A DNA stretch of 64,000 nucleotides. Origin: CALZBJ01 sp945619025 (GTDB taxonomy: Bacteria > Pseudomonadota > Gammaproteobacteria > Cardiobacteriales > Wohlfahrtiimonadaceae). This document shows positions 35,495-44,242 of the stretch, piece by piece. Both the position numbers and the translations under genes were made by a program. Location of the stretch: contig CALZBJ010000008.1 in NCBI GenBank assembly GCA_945619025.1, positions 1 to 64,000 on the forward strand, in the 5' to 3' direction. Under the pieces are notes generated by a model, which did no database searches, was not told where the DNA came from, and saw only the letters and a list, made by a program, of their open reading frames with translations. Each line of letters begins with the position of its first letter. Position 1 is the first letter of the stretch.

Positions 35495-36178
35495 TTAACG
35501 GCGGCGAACGATTTGGCGTTTACGGCCAAGGTAGCCCACCGATGCAAAGCCACTCCAAATGTGGACTAAGCGGGTAAATGGGAAGATAACAAAGAGCGAC
35601 ATTCCCATAAAGATATGGCATTTAAAGATGATGGAAGTGCCTTCAATAAAGCCCGCCGCACCGCCTCTAAAGGTGACGATATGTTGTGCCCAGTTCATCA
35701 GTTTCACCATCTCTTCCCCGTCCATGTGGCCCGCGCTCACAAAGATTGTGCTCAATCCAAGGAGAAGCGTTACTAACAGCCAGATTAGAACGAGTTTATC
35801 GCGCCAAGTGCTATTGATGTTTAACCGGTCGTTACTAAAACGGCGATGGATCAAGATAGCGAGTCCAATTAAGGTCATTAAACCGAAGATACCGCCGGCG
35901 GTCATCGCAACGATCTGTTTAAGACCGTGGCTCACGCCGAGAAAATCCCAAACCGCAACCGGGGTTAATAATCCCACTAAATGCCCAAAGAAGATACAGA
36001 GAATCCCTACGTGAAAAAGGTTATTTCCAAGGCGGAGATTGCCCTCATATAAGAGTTGGCTACTCTCGGACTTCCATGAATATTGCTCACGCTCGAATCG
36101 AACTAAACTGCCAAAGAGGAAGATCGCGAGCGCTATATATGGATAAATTCCAAAAACGAATTGATGTAGTGTGTTCAT
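35495..36178 (-). CDS. narI: Respiratory nitrate reductase gamma subunit (cytochrome b)
   Basis: NarI anchors NarGH to the inner membrane and takes electrons from quinol through two b haems. The 227-residue protein has five helices. Histidines in HVGILCIFFGHLVG, and in HIFMGMSLFVIFPFTRLVHIWSG near the C-terminus, are the expected haem ligands. GTAGGAG lies 6 bases before the ATG. It is the last gene of the structural operon. Confidence 0.95.
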   Translation of the reverse strand: MNTLHQFVFGIYPYIALAIFLFGSLVRFEREQYSWKSESSQLLYEGNLRLGNNLFHVGILCIFFGHLVGLLTPVAVWDFLGVSHGLKQIVAMTAGGIFGLMTLIGLAILIHRRFSNDRLNINSTWRDKLVLIWLLVTLLLGLSTIFVSAGHMDGEEMVKLMNWAQHIVTFRGGAAGFIEGTSIIFKCHIFMGMSLFVIFPFTRLVHIWSGFASVGYLGRKRQIVRRR

Positions 36179-36207
36179 GCTAAGCTCCTACTAATTTAAG
36201 CGAACAT

Positions 36208-36837
36208 TTAATGGCGTTGGATACAAGGCGGAAGCCCTGGCGTTAAGAGCGGTTCAACCCCCTCATTACTCACGCCGAACATATCCATCGCCTCATCCAT
36301 ATCGCGCACCGGCGGATCAATAAGCGGACGGGGTTCACACGGGCTCATATCGACAATCACATCAAAGAGCGGTGCATACGGATTGCCATTCTCTTTAAGT
36401 TTACCGCCCACATGATTAATCACGCTCACCGCATCGGCTAAAATCCGGCTCGCCACCTCATTATCCACCTCGGAGAGAAACTCTAAAACAAGAGGAAGAT
36501 AATCGGGAAGCTCATTCGCTTCAAGGATTAATCCATGCGCTTCATAAGCGGCCACAAGATCCACCATCGCCCCGCCACGGTCACGGTTTTCACCATGAAT
36601 GTGCTCAAAGAGATAGAGCGCTTGCGCGCGATTTAAATCAAACGCATTCACATACTCCATCTGCAGCGTTAAAAGCTCGGTCTCTTCAAGATGCGTTAAC
36701 ACCTTATCAAGCTCCGTCTCATAGGCCTTGAGCACAGGCAGCTCTGAGACTGCCTGGCGGATTTGAGGAAGGCTCGTTTTAAGCTCTTCACTTGGGTAGC
36801 GCAGTAAAATCGACACTAATTTAAACAGTAGATGCAT
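36208..36837 (-). CDS. narJ: Nitrate reductase molybdenum cofactor assembly chaperone
   Basis: NarJ binds apo-NarG and helps insert the molybdenum cofactor and an Fe-S cluster. The 209-residue all-helical protein shows LLRYPSEELKTSLPQI, the ALYLFEHIHGENRDRGGAMVDL signature and the ELPDYLPLVLEFLSEVD segment. TAAGGAG precedes the ATG and only three bases separate it from narH. Confidence 0.94.
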   Translation of the reverse strand: MHLLFKLVSILLRYPSEELKTSLPQIRQAVSELPVLKAYETELDKVLTHLEETELLTLQMEYVNAFDLNRAQALYLFEHIHGENRDRGGAMVDLVAAYEAHGLILEANELPDYLPLVLEFLSEVDNEVASRILADAVSVINHVGGKLKENGNPYAPLFDVIVDMSPCEPRPLIDPPVRDMDEAMDMFGVSNEGVEPLLTPGLPPCIQRH

Positions 36838-36840
36838 GAT

Positions 36841-38418
36841 TTACTCCTTATTAGCTTCCGCTTTTTGGGCTTTCAGCTCTTTAATTTGTGCACGAAGATC
36901 GTGGAAAATGATCGGTGAACTTTTGCGTTTGCCAAAGAGCGATGCTTCAGAACGGCCATCTGAACAGCCATTACCAAAACTAAAGCCGCAGCTTGCTTGA
37001 TCGTCAAAGGCATATTCCGCCTGCTCTTTATGATTCGTTGGAATAACGAAACGATCTTCATAGTTCGCAATCGCCATCACTTGATACATCTCTTCAATCT
37101 GCTCAGCGTTTAATCCAGTTCCGGTTAAAATTTCCGGATTTTTACGATTAAAGACCGACTCTTCACGCTTAAATTGACGCATTGCAATCATGGTGTTGAG
37201 CGCTTTTTCGATCGGCTCGATCTTTCCTGCGGTTAACAGGTTTGCAAGATAGCGCAGCGGGATACGAAGCTCGTCAACATTGGGTAAAATGCCATCTTTA
37301 TCGCGTTTAATGTCGCCTTTATTCATCGCGCCTTGGATCGGAGATAGTGGCGGAATGTACCAAACCATCGGCAATGTACGATATTCAGGGTGAAGCGGGA
37401 ACGCCACTTTCCATTCCATCGCCATTTTATAGACCGGTGATTTTTGCGCCGCTTTAATCCACTCTTCATCAATGCCCTGCTCACGCGCCGCTTTAATCAC
37501 TTTTGGATCATTGGGATCTAAGAAGAGATCAAGTTGCGATTGATAGAGATCTTTCGGATCTTCAACGCTCGCCGCTGCTTCAATCTTATCGGCATCGTAG
37601 AGCATTACGCCTAAGTAACGAATTCGCCCAACGCAGGATTCTGAACAGGCGGTTGGCATACCGGCTTCAATACGGGGATAACAAAACGTACATTTTTCCG
37701 CTTTGCCGCTCGTCCAGTTGTAGTAGATTTTTTTGTACGGACAGCCCGATACACACATTCTCCAACCGCGACATTTGTCTTGGTCAATGAGTACCACACC
37801 ATCTTCTTCACGCTTGTAGATCGAGCCCGATGGACACGATGCCACACACGCCGGATTCAAACAGTGCTCACAAAGACGTGGCAGATACATCATAAAGGTG
37901 CGTTCAAATTCACCGTAGATCTCTTTTTGAATACCCTCAAAGAGCTGATCTTTCGAGCGTTTTTCAAATTCACCACCAAGATCATCTTCCCAGTTTGGCC
38001 CGTGATGGATTTTCTCCATTTTTTGACCGGTCAATACCGATACGGGACGCGCAACCGGTGAGGTTTTCATCGATGGCGCGTTTTGAAGATGCTCGTAGTC
38101 ATAGGTGAATGGCTCATAGTAATCATCAATTTCCGGCATATTGGGGTTTGAAAAGATGTTCGCTAAAACTTTAAAGCGCACCCCTTGTTTGAGTTCGATC
38201 TTGCCATTGCGTTTACGAACCCAACCGCCTTTCCATTTCTCTTGGTTTTCCCACTCTTTCGGGAAACCGATGCCTGGCTTGGTTTCTACGTTATTAAACC
38301 AGGCATACTCAACGCCATCACGGCTTGTCCAGATATTTTTACAGGTGACCGAACAGGTGTGGCAACCGATACATTTGTCTAGGTTTAGGACCATGCCTAT
38401 TTGAGCTCTAATTCTCAT
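36841..38418 (-). CDS. narH: Respiratory nitrate reductase beta subunit
   Basis: NarH carries the electron wire between NarI and NarG. The 525-residue protein begins MRIRAQIGMVLNLDKCIGCHTCSVTC. It has the further cysteine groups CEHCLNPACVASCP, CRGWRMCVSGCPYKK (Trp replaces a Cys, giving the 3Fe-4S cluster) and CTFCYPRIEAGMPTACSESC. This is the standard set of one 3Fe-4S and three 4Fe-4S clusters. GAGG lies 8 bases before the ATG. Confidence 0.97.
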   Translation of the reverse strand: MRIRAQIGMVLNLDKCIGCHTCSVTCKNIWTSRDGVEYAWFNNVETKPGIGFPKEWENQEKWKGGWVRKRNGKIELKQGVRFKVLANIFSNPNMPEIDDYYEPFTYDYEHLQNAPSMKTSPVARPVSVLTGQKMEKIHHGPNWEDDLGGEFEKRSKDQLFEGIQKEIYGEFERTFMMYLPRLCEHCLNPACVASCPSGSIYKREEDGVVLIDQDKCRGWRMCVSGCPYKKIYYNWTSGKAEKCTFCYPRIEAGMPTACSESCVGRIRYLGVMLYDADKIEAAASVEDPKDLYQSQLDLFLDPNDPKVIKAAREQGIDEEWIKAAQKSPVYKMAMEWKVAFPLHPEYRTLPMVWYIPPLSPIQGAMNKGDIKRDKDGILPNVDELRIPLRYLANLLTAGKIEPIEKALNTMIAMRQFKREESVFNRKNPEILTGTGLNAEQIEEMYQVMAIANYEDRFVIPTNHKEQAEYAFDDQASCGFSFGNGCSDGRSEASLFGKRKSSPIIFHDLRAQIKELKAQKAEANKE

Positions 38419-38466
38419 TTTTATACCTCATTCATACTATCTATAGATTCGTGGGTGGGAAGCGGA

Positions 38467-41400
38467 TTACTTCGAATCCGCCGGCTCATCAAGCCAATCC
38501 ACACGATTCATCTTGCGAACGACGACAAATTCATCGCGATTTGCCCCGACCGTTCCGTAGTAGTTAAACCCATAAGAGAGCTGTGCATATCCCCCAATCA
38601 TATGGGTCGGTTTGGTCACCGCGCGGGTCACTGAGTTGTGAATTCCGCCGCGATTTCCGGTAATTTCAGAACCGGGTACGTTAATAATTTTCTCTTGTGC
38701 GTGATACATCATGGTCATTCCTTCAGGAATCCGCTGACTCACCACCGCACGCGCCGTTAAGGTTCCGTTGACGTTGAAGACTTCGATCCAATCGTTATCG
38801 ACAATGCCTGCCGCTTTCGCGTCCGATTCACTGATCCAAACGTGTGGGCCACCGCGTGAAAGAGTTAACATACGAATGTTGTCAGAGTAGGTACTGTGAA
38901 TGCCCCATTTTTGGTGCGGCGTTAAGAAGTTCAGCACAATCTCTTTATTGCCATTGTCATATTGACCAATCACTTTCTGCGTTGTTTTCAGATCGATCGG
39001 CGGTTTGTACACACAGAGCTGTTCCCCAAAGCCACGCATCCATAAGTGGTCTTGATAGAACTGCTGACGACCGGTAATGGTACGCCATGGAATCAGCTCA
39101 TGAACGTTGGTATACCCTGCGTTATAACATACTTCATCGCTCTCAATCCCTGACCAAATTGGCGAGGTGAGAATCTTACGCGGCTGCGCTTGAATGTCTC
39201 TAAAGCGGATTTTAGTATGCTCGTTCGGGTGAGAAAGGTGCGAGTGATCACGTCCTGTGGTTTTAGAGAGCGCATCCCACGCCTTCACCGCCACTTCCCC
39301 ATTCGTTTCGGGTGCCAGTGTTAAGATCATCTCAGCTGCATCAATCGCGGTATCTAAGCGAGGTTGATCTTTGGCAACACTGTCGCCCCCTTTAACTTTA
39401 TTGAGTTTACGGAGGAAATCGACTTCCTTATCGGTTTTCCAATTCATCCCTTTACCGCCGTTGCCCACCTTCTCAAGAAGCGGTCCAACACTGGTAAATT
39501 TGTCATAAATCGCGCCATAATCCCGCTCAACCACGGTAATTTTCGGCATGGTTTTCCCTGGAATCGGATCACATTCACCTTTTTTCCAATCTTTTGGATC
39601 AAAGGGTTGACCGAGCTCTTCGGGAGTATCGTGCATGAGCGGGGTTAAAACCACATCTTCACGAACGCCTAAGTAATCTTTCGATAGCTCAGAGAATTTC
39701 TTCGCAAGACCTTTATAGATCTCCCAGTCGGTACGGCTTTCCCAAAGAGGATTGACCGCTTCCGATAAGGGGTGAATAAAGGGGTGCATGTCCGAAGTGT
39801 TCATGTCGTCTTTTTCATACCACGTCGCCGTTGGAAGGACCACATCTGAATATAGACAGGTAGTGGACATTCTAAAGTCGAGTGTTACGAGAAGATCGAG
39901 TTTCCCTTCAACCGCTGGGCGCACTTTAATCTCTTTTGGTTCAATGCAGCCATCCGCGTGGCTCTCATCGAGCGCATTTTGCGTTCCTAAGAGATATTTA
40001 AGGAAATACTCATGCCCTTTGGCCGATGATCCTAAGAGGTTTGAACGCCATACAAAGAGGTTACGTGGGAAGTTTTTCGGATTATCCGGGTCATTACATG
40101 ACATATCTAATCCGCCTGATTTTAACTGCTCCGCCACAAAGCTCGAGGCATCTTTACCAGCGTCTTTCGCCATTTTCGCCACATCAAGTGGGTTTGTGGT
40201 CAATTGAGGCGCGGTTGGCAACCAGCCCATTCGTTCCGCTTTCGCGTTGTAATCAATTAGGCTCATGTTTTCCATTTTGCCCATCTGATTCGGTGCCATA
40301 ATTTCGTCAACCCCTAAGGTTTCATGACGCCATTGGCCCGTATGATTATAGTAGAACGACGTACCATTCATTTGACGTGACGGACGGTTCCAGTCAAGCC
40401 CAAATGCGAGCGGTGCCCAACCGGTTTGCGGACGAAGTTTTTCTTGTCCCACATAGTGACACCAGCCACCACCACTTTTACCGATACAACCACACATCAT
40501 CAACATATTGATAATACTGCGATAGGACATATCCATGTGATACCAGTGGTTTAGACCTGCCCCAACGATCACCATACTGCGTCCTTTAGTATCATGAGCG
40601 TTTTGCGCAAATTCGCGCGCTACTTGAATCACATCTTCCGGTTTAACGCCGGTAATTTTCTCTTGCCATTTTGGCGTATACGCTGCGTCATCAAAGTAAT
40701 CTTTCGCAGCATTTTGATCATTGAGTCCGCGATCGATGCCGTAGTTGGCTACGGTTAAATCAAACACTGTGGTGACAAAGCATTCATTGCCTTCATGATC
40801 GGTAATGCGTTTAACGGGCACTTTATGAATTAAGATCTCATCTTGGTCTTTCTCAAAGTAAGGAAATGCCACATCTAACACATCATCATGGCGATCCATC
40901 ACCGATAATTGCGCTTGATACTCACGCTCGCCGGCACGTTCTTCTAAGTTCCAGCGCTGACTGCCATCCCAACGGAAGCCAACGGAGCCATTTGGCACCA
41001 CAAGTTCGCCCGTTTTTTCATCAATTACAAGCGTTTTCCATTCGCTATTTTGTTGCTCGCTCACCTCGCCCGCTAAATGCGATGCACGTAAGAAATACTC
41101 GGGCTCATAAGTCTCGCCATTTTTAACTAAACGAACTAACACCGGCATATCGGTATAACGGCGGCAATAATCTTGGAAATATGGAGAAGGATTGTCGATG
41201 TGGAATTCTTTTAAAATCACATGCCCCATCGCCATACCAAGAGCAGCATCGGTCCCTTGTTTTGGTGCAAGCCAAATATCCCCGAATTTTGCCATCTCAC
41301 CAAAGTCACTGGAGATCGCAACGGTTTTGGTTCCTTTATAACGCACTTCAGTATAGAAGTGAGCATCAGGCGTACGGGTCATCGGAACGTTTGAACCCCA

Positions 41401-42153
41401 GACTAAAAGATAGTTTGAGTTGTACCAATCGGCACTTTCGGCAACGTCGGTTTGCTCACCAAATACCTGCGGACTTGCTGGCGGTAAGTCACAATACCAG
41501 TCATAAAACGAGAGCGGCACCCCACCAAGAAGCGACAGATAGCGCGTTCCGGCAGCGTAGCTCACCATACTCATAGCAGGGATAGGAGAAAACCCGATAA
41601 CACGATCAGGGCCGTACTGCTTAACAGTATATGCGTTTGCTGCTGCAATAAGTTCATAAACCTCTTCCCAGTTTGAGCGAACCATACCGCCTAAACCCCG
41701 TTGGGATTTATAGGCTTTGAGTTTTTCCGGATCGTTACAGATCGCCGTCCATGCGCTGATCGGATCTTTAGTTTGACGCTCTTCACGCCAAATTTCAGCC
41801 AATGCTCCACGCAGCATCGGATATTTTACCCGTTGTGCTGAATAGACATACCAACTGTACGATGCCCCACGAGGACAGCCGCGCGGTTCATGATTGGGAA
41901 GATCGGGACGCGTGCGCGGATAATCGGTCTGCTGCATCTCCCACGTGATCAATCCATTTTTCACGAAAATTTTCCAGCTACACGAACCGGTACAGTTCAC
42001 TCCGTGAGTTGAACGCACTACTTTGTCGTGTTGCCAACGACCGCGATAACCTTTTTCCCAATCACGGTTTTCGTTACTGACCGTACCGTGACCGTCGGAG
42101 TAACTCTCTTCTTTCTTAATAAAGAAGTTTAAACGATCTAAAAAGTGACTCAT
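38467..42153 (-). CDS. narG: Respiratory nitrate reductase alpha subunit
   Basis: NarG is the molybdenum bis-MGD catalytic subunit facing the cytoplasm. At 1228 residues it is close to the usual ~1240. The N-terminal HGVNCTGSCSWKIFVKNG supplies the His/Cys ligands of the FS0 cluster. YNSNYLLVWGSNVPMTRTPDAH lies in the cofactor-binding region and holds the expected Asp-type molybdenum environment. SDVVLPTATWYEKDDMNTSD and GFNYYGTVGANRDEFVVVRKM near the end are family hallmarks. AAGGA precedes the ATG. It is the first gene of narGHJI, driven from the conserved block at 42206-42284. Confidence 0.98.
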   Translation of the reverse strand: MSHFLDRLNFFIKKEESYSDGHGTVSNENRDWEKGYRGRWQHDKVVRSTHGVNCTGSCSWKIFVKNGLITWEMQQTDYPRTRPDLPNHEPRGCPRGASYSWYVYSAQRVKYPMLRGALAEIWREERQTKDPISAWTAICNDPEKLKAYKSQRGLGGMVRSNWEEVYELIAAANAYTVKQYGPDRVIGFSPIPAMSMVSYAAGTRYLSLLGGVPLSFYDWYCDLPPASPQVFGEQTDVAESADWYNSNYLLVWGSNVPMTRTPDAHFYTEVRYKGTKTVAISSDFGEMAKFGDIWLAPKQGTDAALGMAMGHVILKEFHIDNPSPYFQDYCRRYTDMPVLVRLVKNGETYEPEYFLRASHLAGEVSEQQNSEWKTLVIDEKTGELVVPNGSVGFRWDGSQRWNLEERAGEREYQAQLSVMDRHDDVLDVAFPYFEKDQDEILIHKVPVKRITDHEGNECFVTTVFDLTVANYGIDRGLNDQNAAKDYFDDAAYTPKWQEKITGVKPEDVIQVAREFAQNAHDTKGRSMVIVGAGLNHWYHMDMSYRSIINMLMMCGCIGKSGGGWCHYVGQEKLRPQTGWAPLAFGLDWNRPSRQMNGTSFYYNHTGQWRHETLGVDEIMAPNQMGKMENMSLIDYNAKAERMGWLPTAPQLTTNPLDVAKMAKDAGKDASSFVAEQLKSGGLDMSCNDPDNPKNFPRNLFVWRSNLLGSSAKGHEYFLKYLLGTQNALDESHADGCIEPKEIKVRPAVEGKLDLLVTLDFRMSTTCLYSDVVLPTATWYEKDDMNTSDMHPFIHPLSEAVNPLWESRTDWEIYKGLAKKFSELSKDYLGVREDVVLTPLMHDTPEELGQPFDPKDWKKGECDPIPGKTMPKITVVERDYGAIYDKFTSVGPLLEKVGNGGKGMNWKTDKEVDFLRKLNKVKGGDSVAKDQPRLDTAIDAAEMILTLAPETNGEVAVKAWDALSKTTGRDHSHLSHPNEHTKIRFRDIQAQPRKILTSPIWSGIESDEVCYNAGYTNVHELIPWRTITGRQQFYQDHLWMRGFGEQLCVYKPPIDLKTTQKVIGQYDNGNKEIVLNFLTPHQKWGIHSTYSDNIRMLTLSRGGPHVWISESDAKAAGIVDNDWIEVFNVNGTLTARAVVSQRIPEGMTMMYHAQEKIINVPGSEITGNRGGIHNSVTRAVTKPTHMIGGYAQLSYGFNYYGTVGANRDEFVVVRKMNRVDWLDEPADSK

Positions 42154-42205
42154 ATTCGTTTTCCTTACTCATTACATTAATGATGGTCTTACTCTACCAA
42201 CCTGC

Positions 42206-42284
42206 GTCAATCTAAGATATTGACCTCATTAGCTAATCATCGAATCTTTATAATTAGTCCATCTAATTATTTGTGATTAGTCCT
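42206..42284 (-). promoter_or_regulatory. Nar promoter block, copy 1 (upstream of narG)
   Basis: This block lies 53-131 bases before narG and is repeated, gap-free, upstream of narK1. It contains a 7-base inverted repeat TAATTAG-TCCAT-CTAATTA (42251-42269) and a possible leftward -10 (TATCTT, complement of 42214-42219). No canonical FNR site (TTGAT-4-ATCAA) is visible. Confidence 0.75.
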
Positions 42285-42380
42285 TTTAGCATGAGTGTAA
42301 AACGCCAATGTCACCGCTTTGCAACGCGCCCTTTTTCACCTCTTTATTAACGTCACTATTAGCATCTCGATTTTAGGCAC

Positions 42381-42404
42381 AAAAAAAGAGCGCTCTTAGC
42401 ACTC
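42381..42404 (-). terminator. Terminator of the hemerythrin-like gene
   Basis: Read on the minus strand, GAGTGCT and AGCGCTC form a 7-bp stem (one T.G pair) with a three-base loop and are followed by seven T. Confidence 0.7.
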
Positions 42405-42450
42405 TTCCTGTTTTTATAAGGGTTTCGCGTAACGCCCGTTATTCCATGGG

Positions 42451-42828
42451 CTATTCCATTCCCGCTTCGACCTTTGCCCAATACGCTTCAATCGCCGGAA
42501 ACAGTTCCCGCTCTTCAAAGCGCGTATGTGAGTTTAACCGCTTCCCAAGCTCGACATAGGTGGCCGGATCATTTTCCGTTAAGAGATGACGGAGATCGCG
42601 ATGATCATTTAAAAATTGCAACAACAGCGCACCGCTTGAGGACATGCTATTGAGGATCGGAATAATCAGCTGCTCCTCTTCGGAAAAATGGACAAGTAAC
42701 CCCTCTCGCTCAGCCATTAGCAATTCCGCAGTTGCTTCGTCAGTGGGTTCATTTTGCAGTTTTAGCGACAATTTTAATGCGCCGTGATGTTCCTGTGAAA
42801 AAGGGATTAGACGTGGATCACGTTTCAT
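42451..42828 (-). CDS. Hemerythrin-like (HHE cation-binding) protein
   Basis: The 125-residue helical bundle has the di-iron ligand pattern: H in FSQEHHGALK, H-F-x-x-E-E in LLVHFSEEEQLIIP, H in LNDHRDLRHLL, and H-x-x-x-E in LNSHTRFEERELFP. Such proteins bind oxygen or nitric oxide, or repair Fe-S damage, and several are induced in nitrate-respiring cells. Here it lies directly upstream of narG but is separated from it by a terminator. TAGAGGAGG sits 6 bases before the ATG. A role in nitrosative stress is inferred from position. Confidence 0.85.
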   Translation of the reverse strand: MKRDPRLIPFSQEHHGALKLSLKLQNEPTDEATAELLMAEREGLLVHFSEEEQLIIPILNSMSSSGALLLQFLNDHRDLRHLLTENDPATYVELGKRLNSHTRFEERELFPAIEAYWAKVEAGME

Positions 42829-42888
42829 AATCGGCCTCCTCTAATTAGGTGATTCAATCGAATGAATCCATCTTACTGTGTAATTTGC

Positions 42889-42910
42889 TGATTTACCTAA
42901 AGATAAATCA
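42889..42910. promoter_or_regulatory. Palindrome upstream of the hemerythrin-like gene
   Basis: TGATTTA (42889-42895) and TAAATCA (42904-42910) with an 8-base spacer lie 61-82 bases before the start. It may be an operator. The regulator is unknown. Confidence 0.35.
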
Positions 42911-43039
42911 ATTATTTGAGTGTCTGTCATCGACCATTCAAATTGAATGTAAAAATGGGGTTTTATTTCAGTGATTTATTTGTAATCGATCGCCCAAACT
43001 TTTAAAATAGGAGGATTGACGGTAACGCAAGGACGCAGA

Positions 43040-44242
43040 GTGAAAAACAACTCATTTCAATGCTTAGATCCCAAATGGCAAGGCTGGGTACAACGCCATC
43101 GGCAAGCAATTTCAGACGGATTTGAATTCGATTTTGTGGTGCGCGTGCTCTCAAAATTGAGCAGCGTCTCCCCCGATGATGTCACCCCGCAATACCCTTT
43201 TGTTGATGGCCAAAACCGCAATCGCCGCATTGATTTTGTCATTCAAAATGGCACCAAAGGGCACTTTCTAGCCATTGAACTCGATGGCGCTCGACGCGGT
43301 CAAAATGAGCTCCAAGCGCAATGGGCGGATTTCTTAAGTCGTCAAAACGATCTCTTAGAGCAGGTTGGCCCGCTATTACGTTTTTCCAATAGTCAGATGT
43401 TTCGCAATTCAAACGCGATCATTGAACGCATCAATAAAACGCTCTACTGCCAAGCGCAAAAACATCTCGAAGCCAAACAGCTCAAAGAACAACACGACAC
43501 CCTTGAGAGCGAAACTTATCGGCTCAAACAATCGCTCCGCCAAGCCACTTTCGAGCTAAAATCCTTAAAAGAGAAATCAAAATCGGCGCAAGATTCCATC
43601 AATCCGGATGCCTATAACGAGATGCAACAGCGCCTCCACACGATGGAAAGCGCCAAACAATCTCTTGAAACAAAATATGAGCGCGACCTTGCAACCCTTG
43701 AGCAGACCGCCGAAAAGATTGCTCAAAATCGCACCGAACAGCTCCAAAAAGCGAAAGACGATACCGAACTTAATCTCAAAAAAACAAAAAAGGAAAATCA
43801 GCTGATGCTCCGCACCATGTATATTTTAACGGGGATCATTGTGATCGCGCTCGGCGCTGTCTTTTTTAAACTCTCAAATATGGAAAAAGAGAGTACGCCG
43901 GTACAGGCAAGTGCCAATGCACCCGCCCCGATTCAACCAATCAAACGTGCCTCAATCAGCGCTAAAAATGCGCGCCACTATATCGGGCAAACCAAAGAGG
44001 TCTGCGGGAAAGTCGTCCAAGTGAGCGACTTTAAAAAAGGCATATATCTTAATTTAGAAGAAAACTACCCCAATCAAGCAGCCACCTTTGTGATCTGGGA
44101 GGAGCATATTCCCGCCATCACTCGTGAAAACGCCTCACCCTATCAACTAAAATATTTTGAGGTGTGCGCTTACGGGAAAATTGAGGAATATAAGGGCGTT
44201 CCGCGCATTAACGTCTCACCCGCGTCGTTTCACGTACAGTAG
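43040..44242 (+). CDS. Nuclease-like (DUF2726-like)/transmembrane/OB-fold protein
   Basis: Four parts are visible. Residues ~1-150 look like a PD-(D/E)XK-type fold: RRIDFVIQNG, FLAIELDGARRG and then DLLEQVGPLLRFSN, the order seen in DUF2726/DUF559-like nucleases, though the usual Lys of the core motif is not evident. Residues ~150-250 are coiled coil. One membrane helix (TMYILTGIIVIALGAVFF) sits at ~255-275. The last ~95 residues resemble an OB fold (VCGKVVQVSDFKKGIYLNL to KYFEVCAYGKIEEYKGVPRINV). The GTG at 43040 has AAGGA 6 bases upstream. A TTG at 43016 in frame has an AGGAGG too close to it. Function is unknown. The ends of this gene and the next overlap tail to tail by 35 bases. Confidence 0.75.
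   Translation: MKNNSFQCLDPKWQGWVQRHRQAISDGFEFDFVVRVLSKLSSVSPDDVTPQYPFVDGQNRNRRIDFVIQNGTKGHFLAIELDGARRGQNELQAQWADFLSRQNDLLEQVGPLLRFSNSQMFRNSNAIIERINKTLYCQAQKHLEAKQLKEQHDTLESETYRLKQSLRQATFELKSLKEKSKSAQDSINPDAYNEMQQRLHTMESAKQSLETKYERDLATLEQTAEKIAQNRTEQLQKAKDDTELNLKKTKKENQLMLRTMYILTGIIVIALGAVFFKLSNMEKESTPVQASANAPAPIQPIKRASISAKNARHYIGQTKEVCGKVVQVSDFKKGIYLNLEENYPNQAATFVIWEEHIPAITRENASPYQLKYFEVCAYGKIEEYKGVPRINVSPASFHVQ

Noticed and set aside
41181..41576. Long open frame opposite narG
   Set aside because: It is a shadow of a well-coded gene. It has no ribosome binding site and an atypical residue make-up.
42154..42300. Canonical FNR site before narG
   Set aside because: No TTGAT-4-ATCAA pair could be found on either strand. 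Only half-sites such as TTGAC occur.
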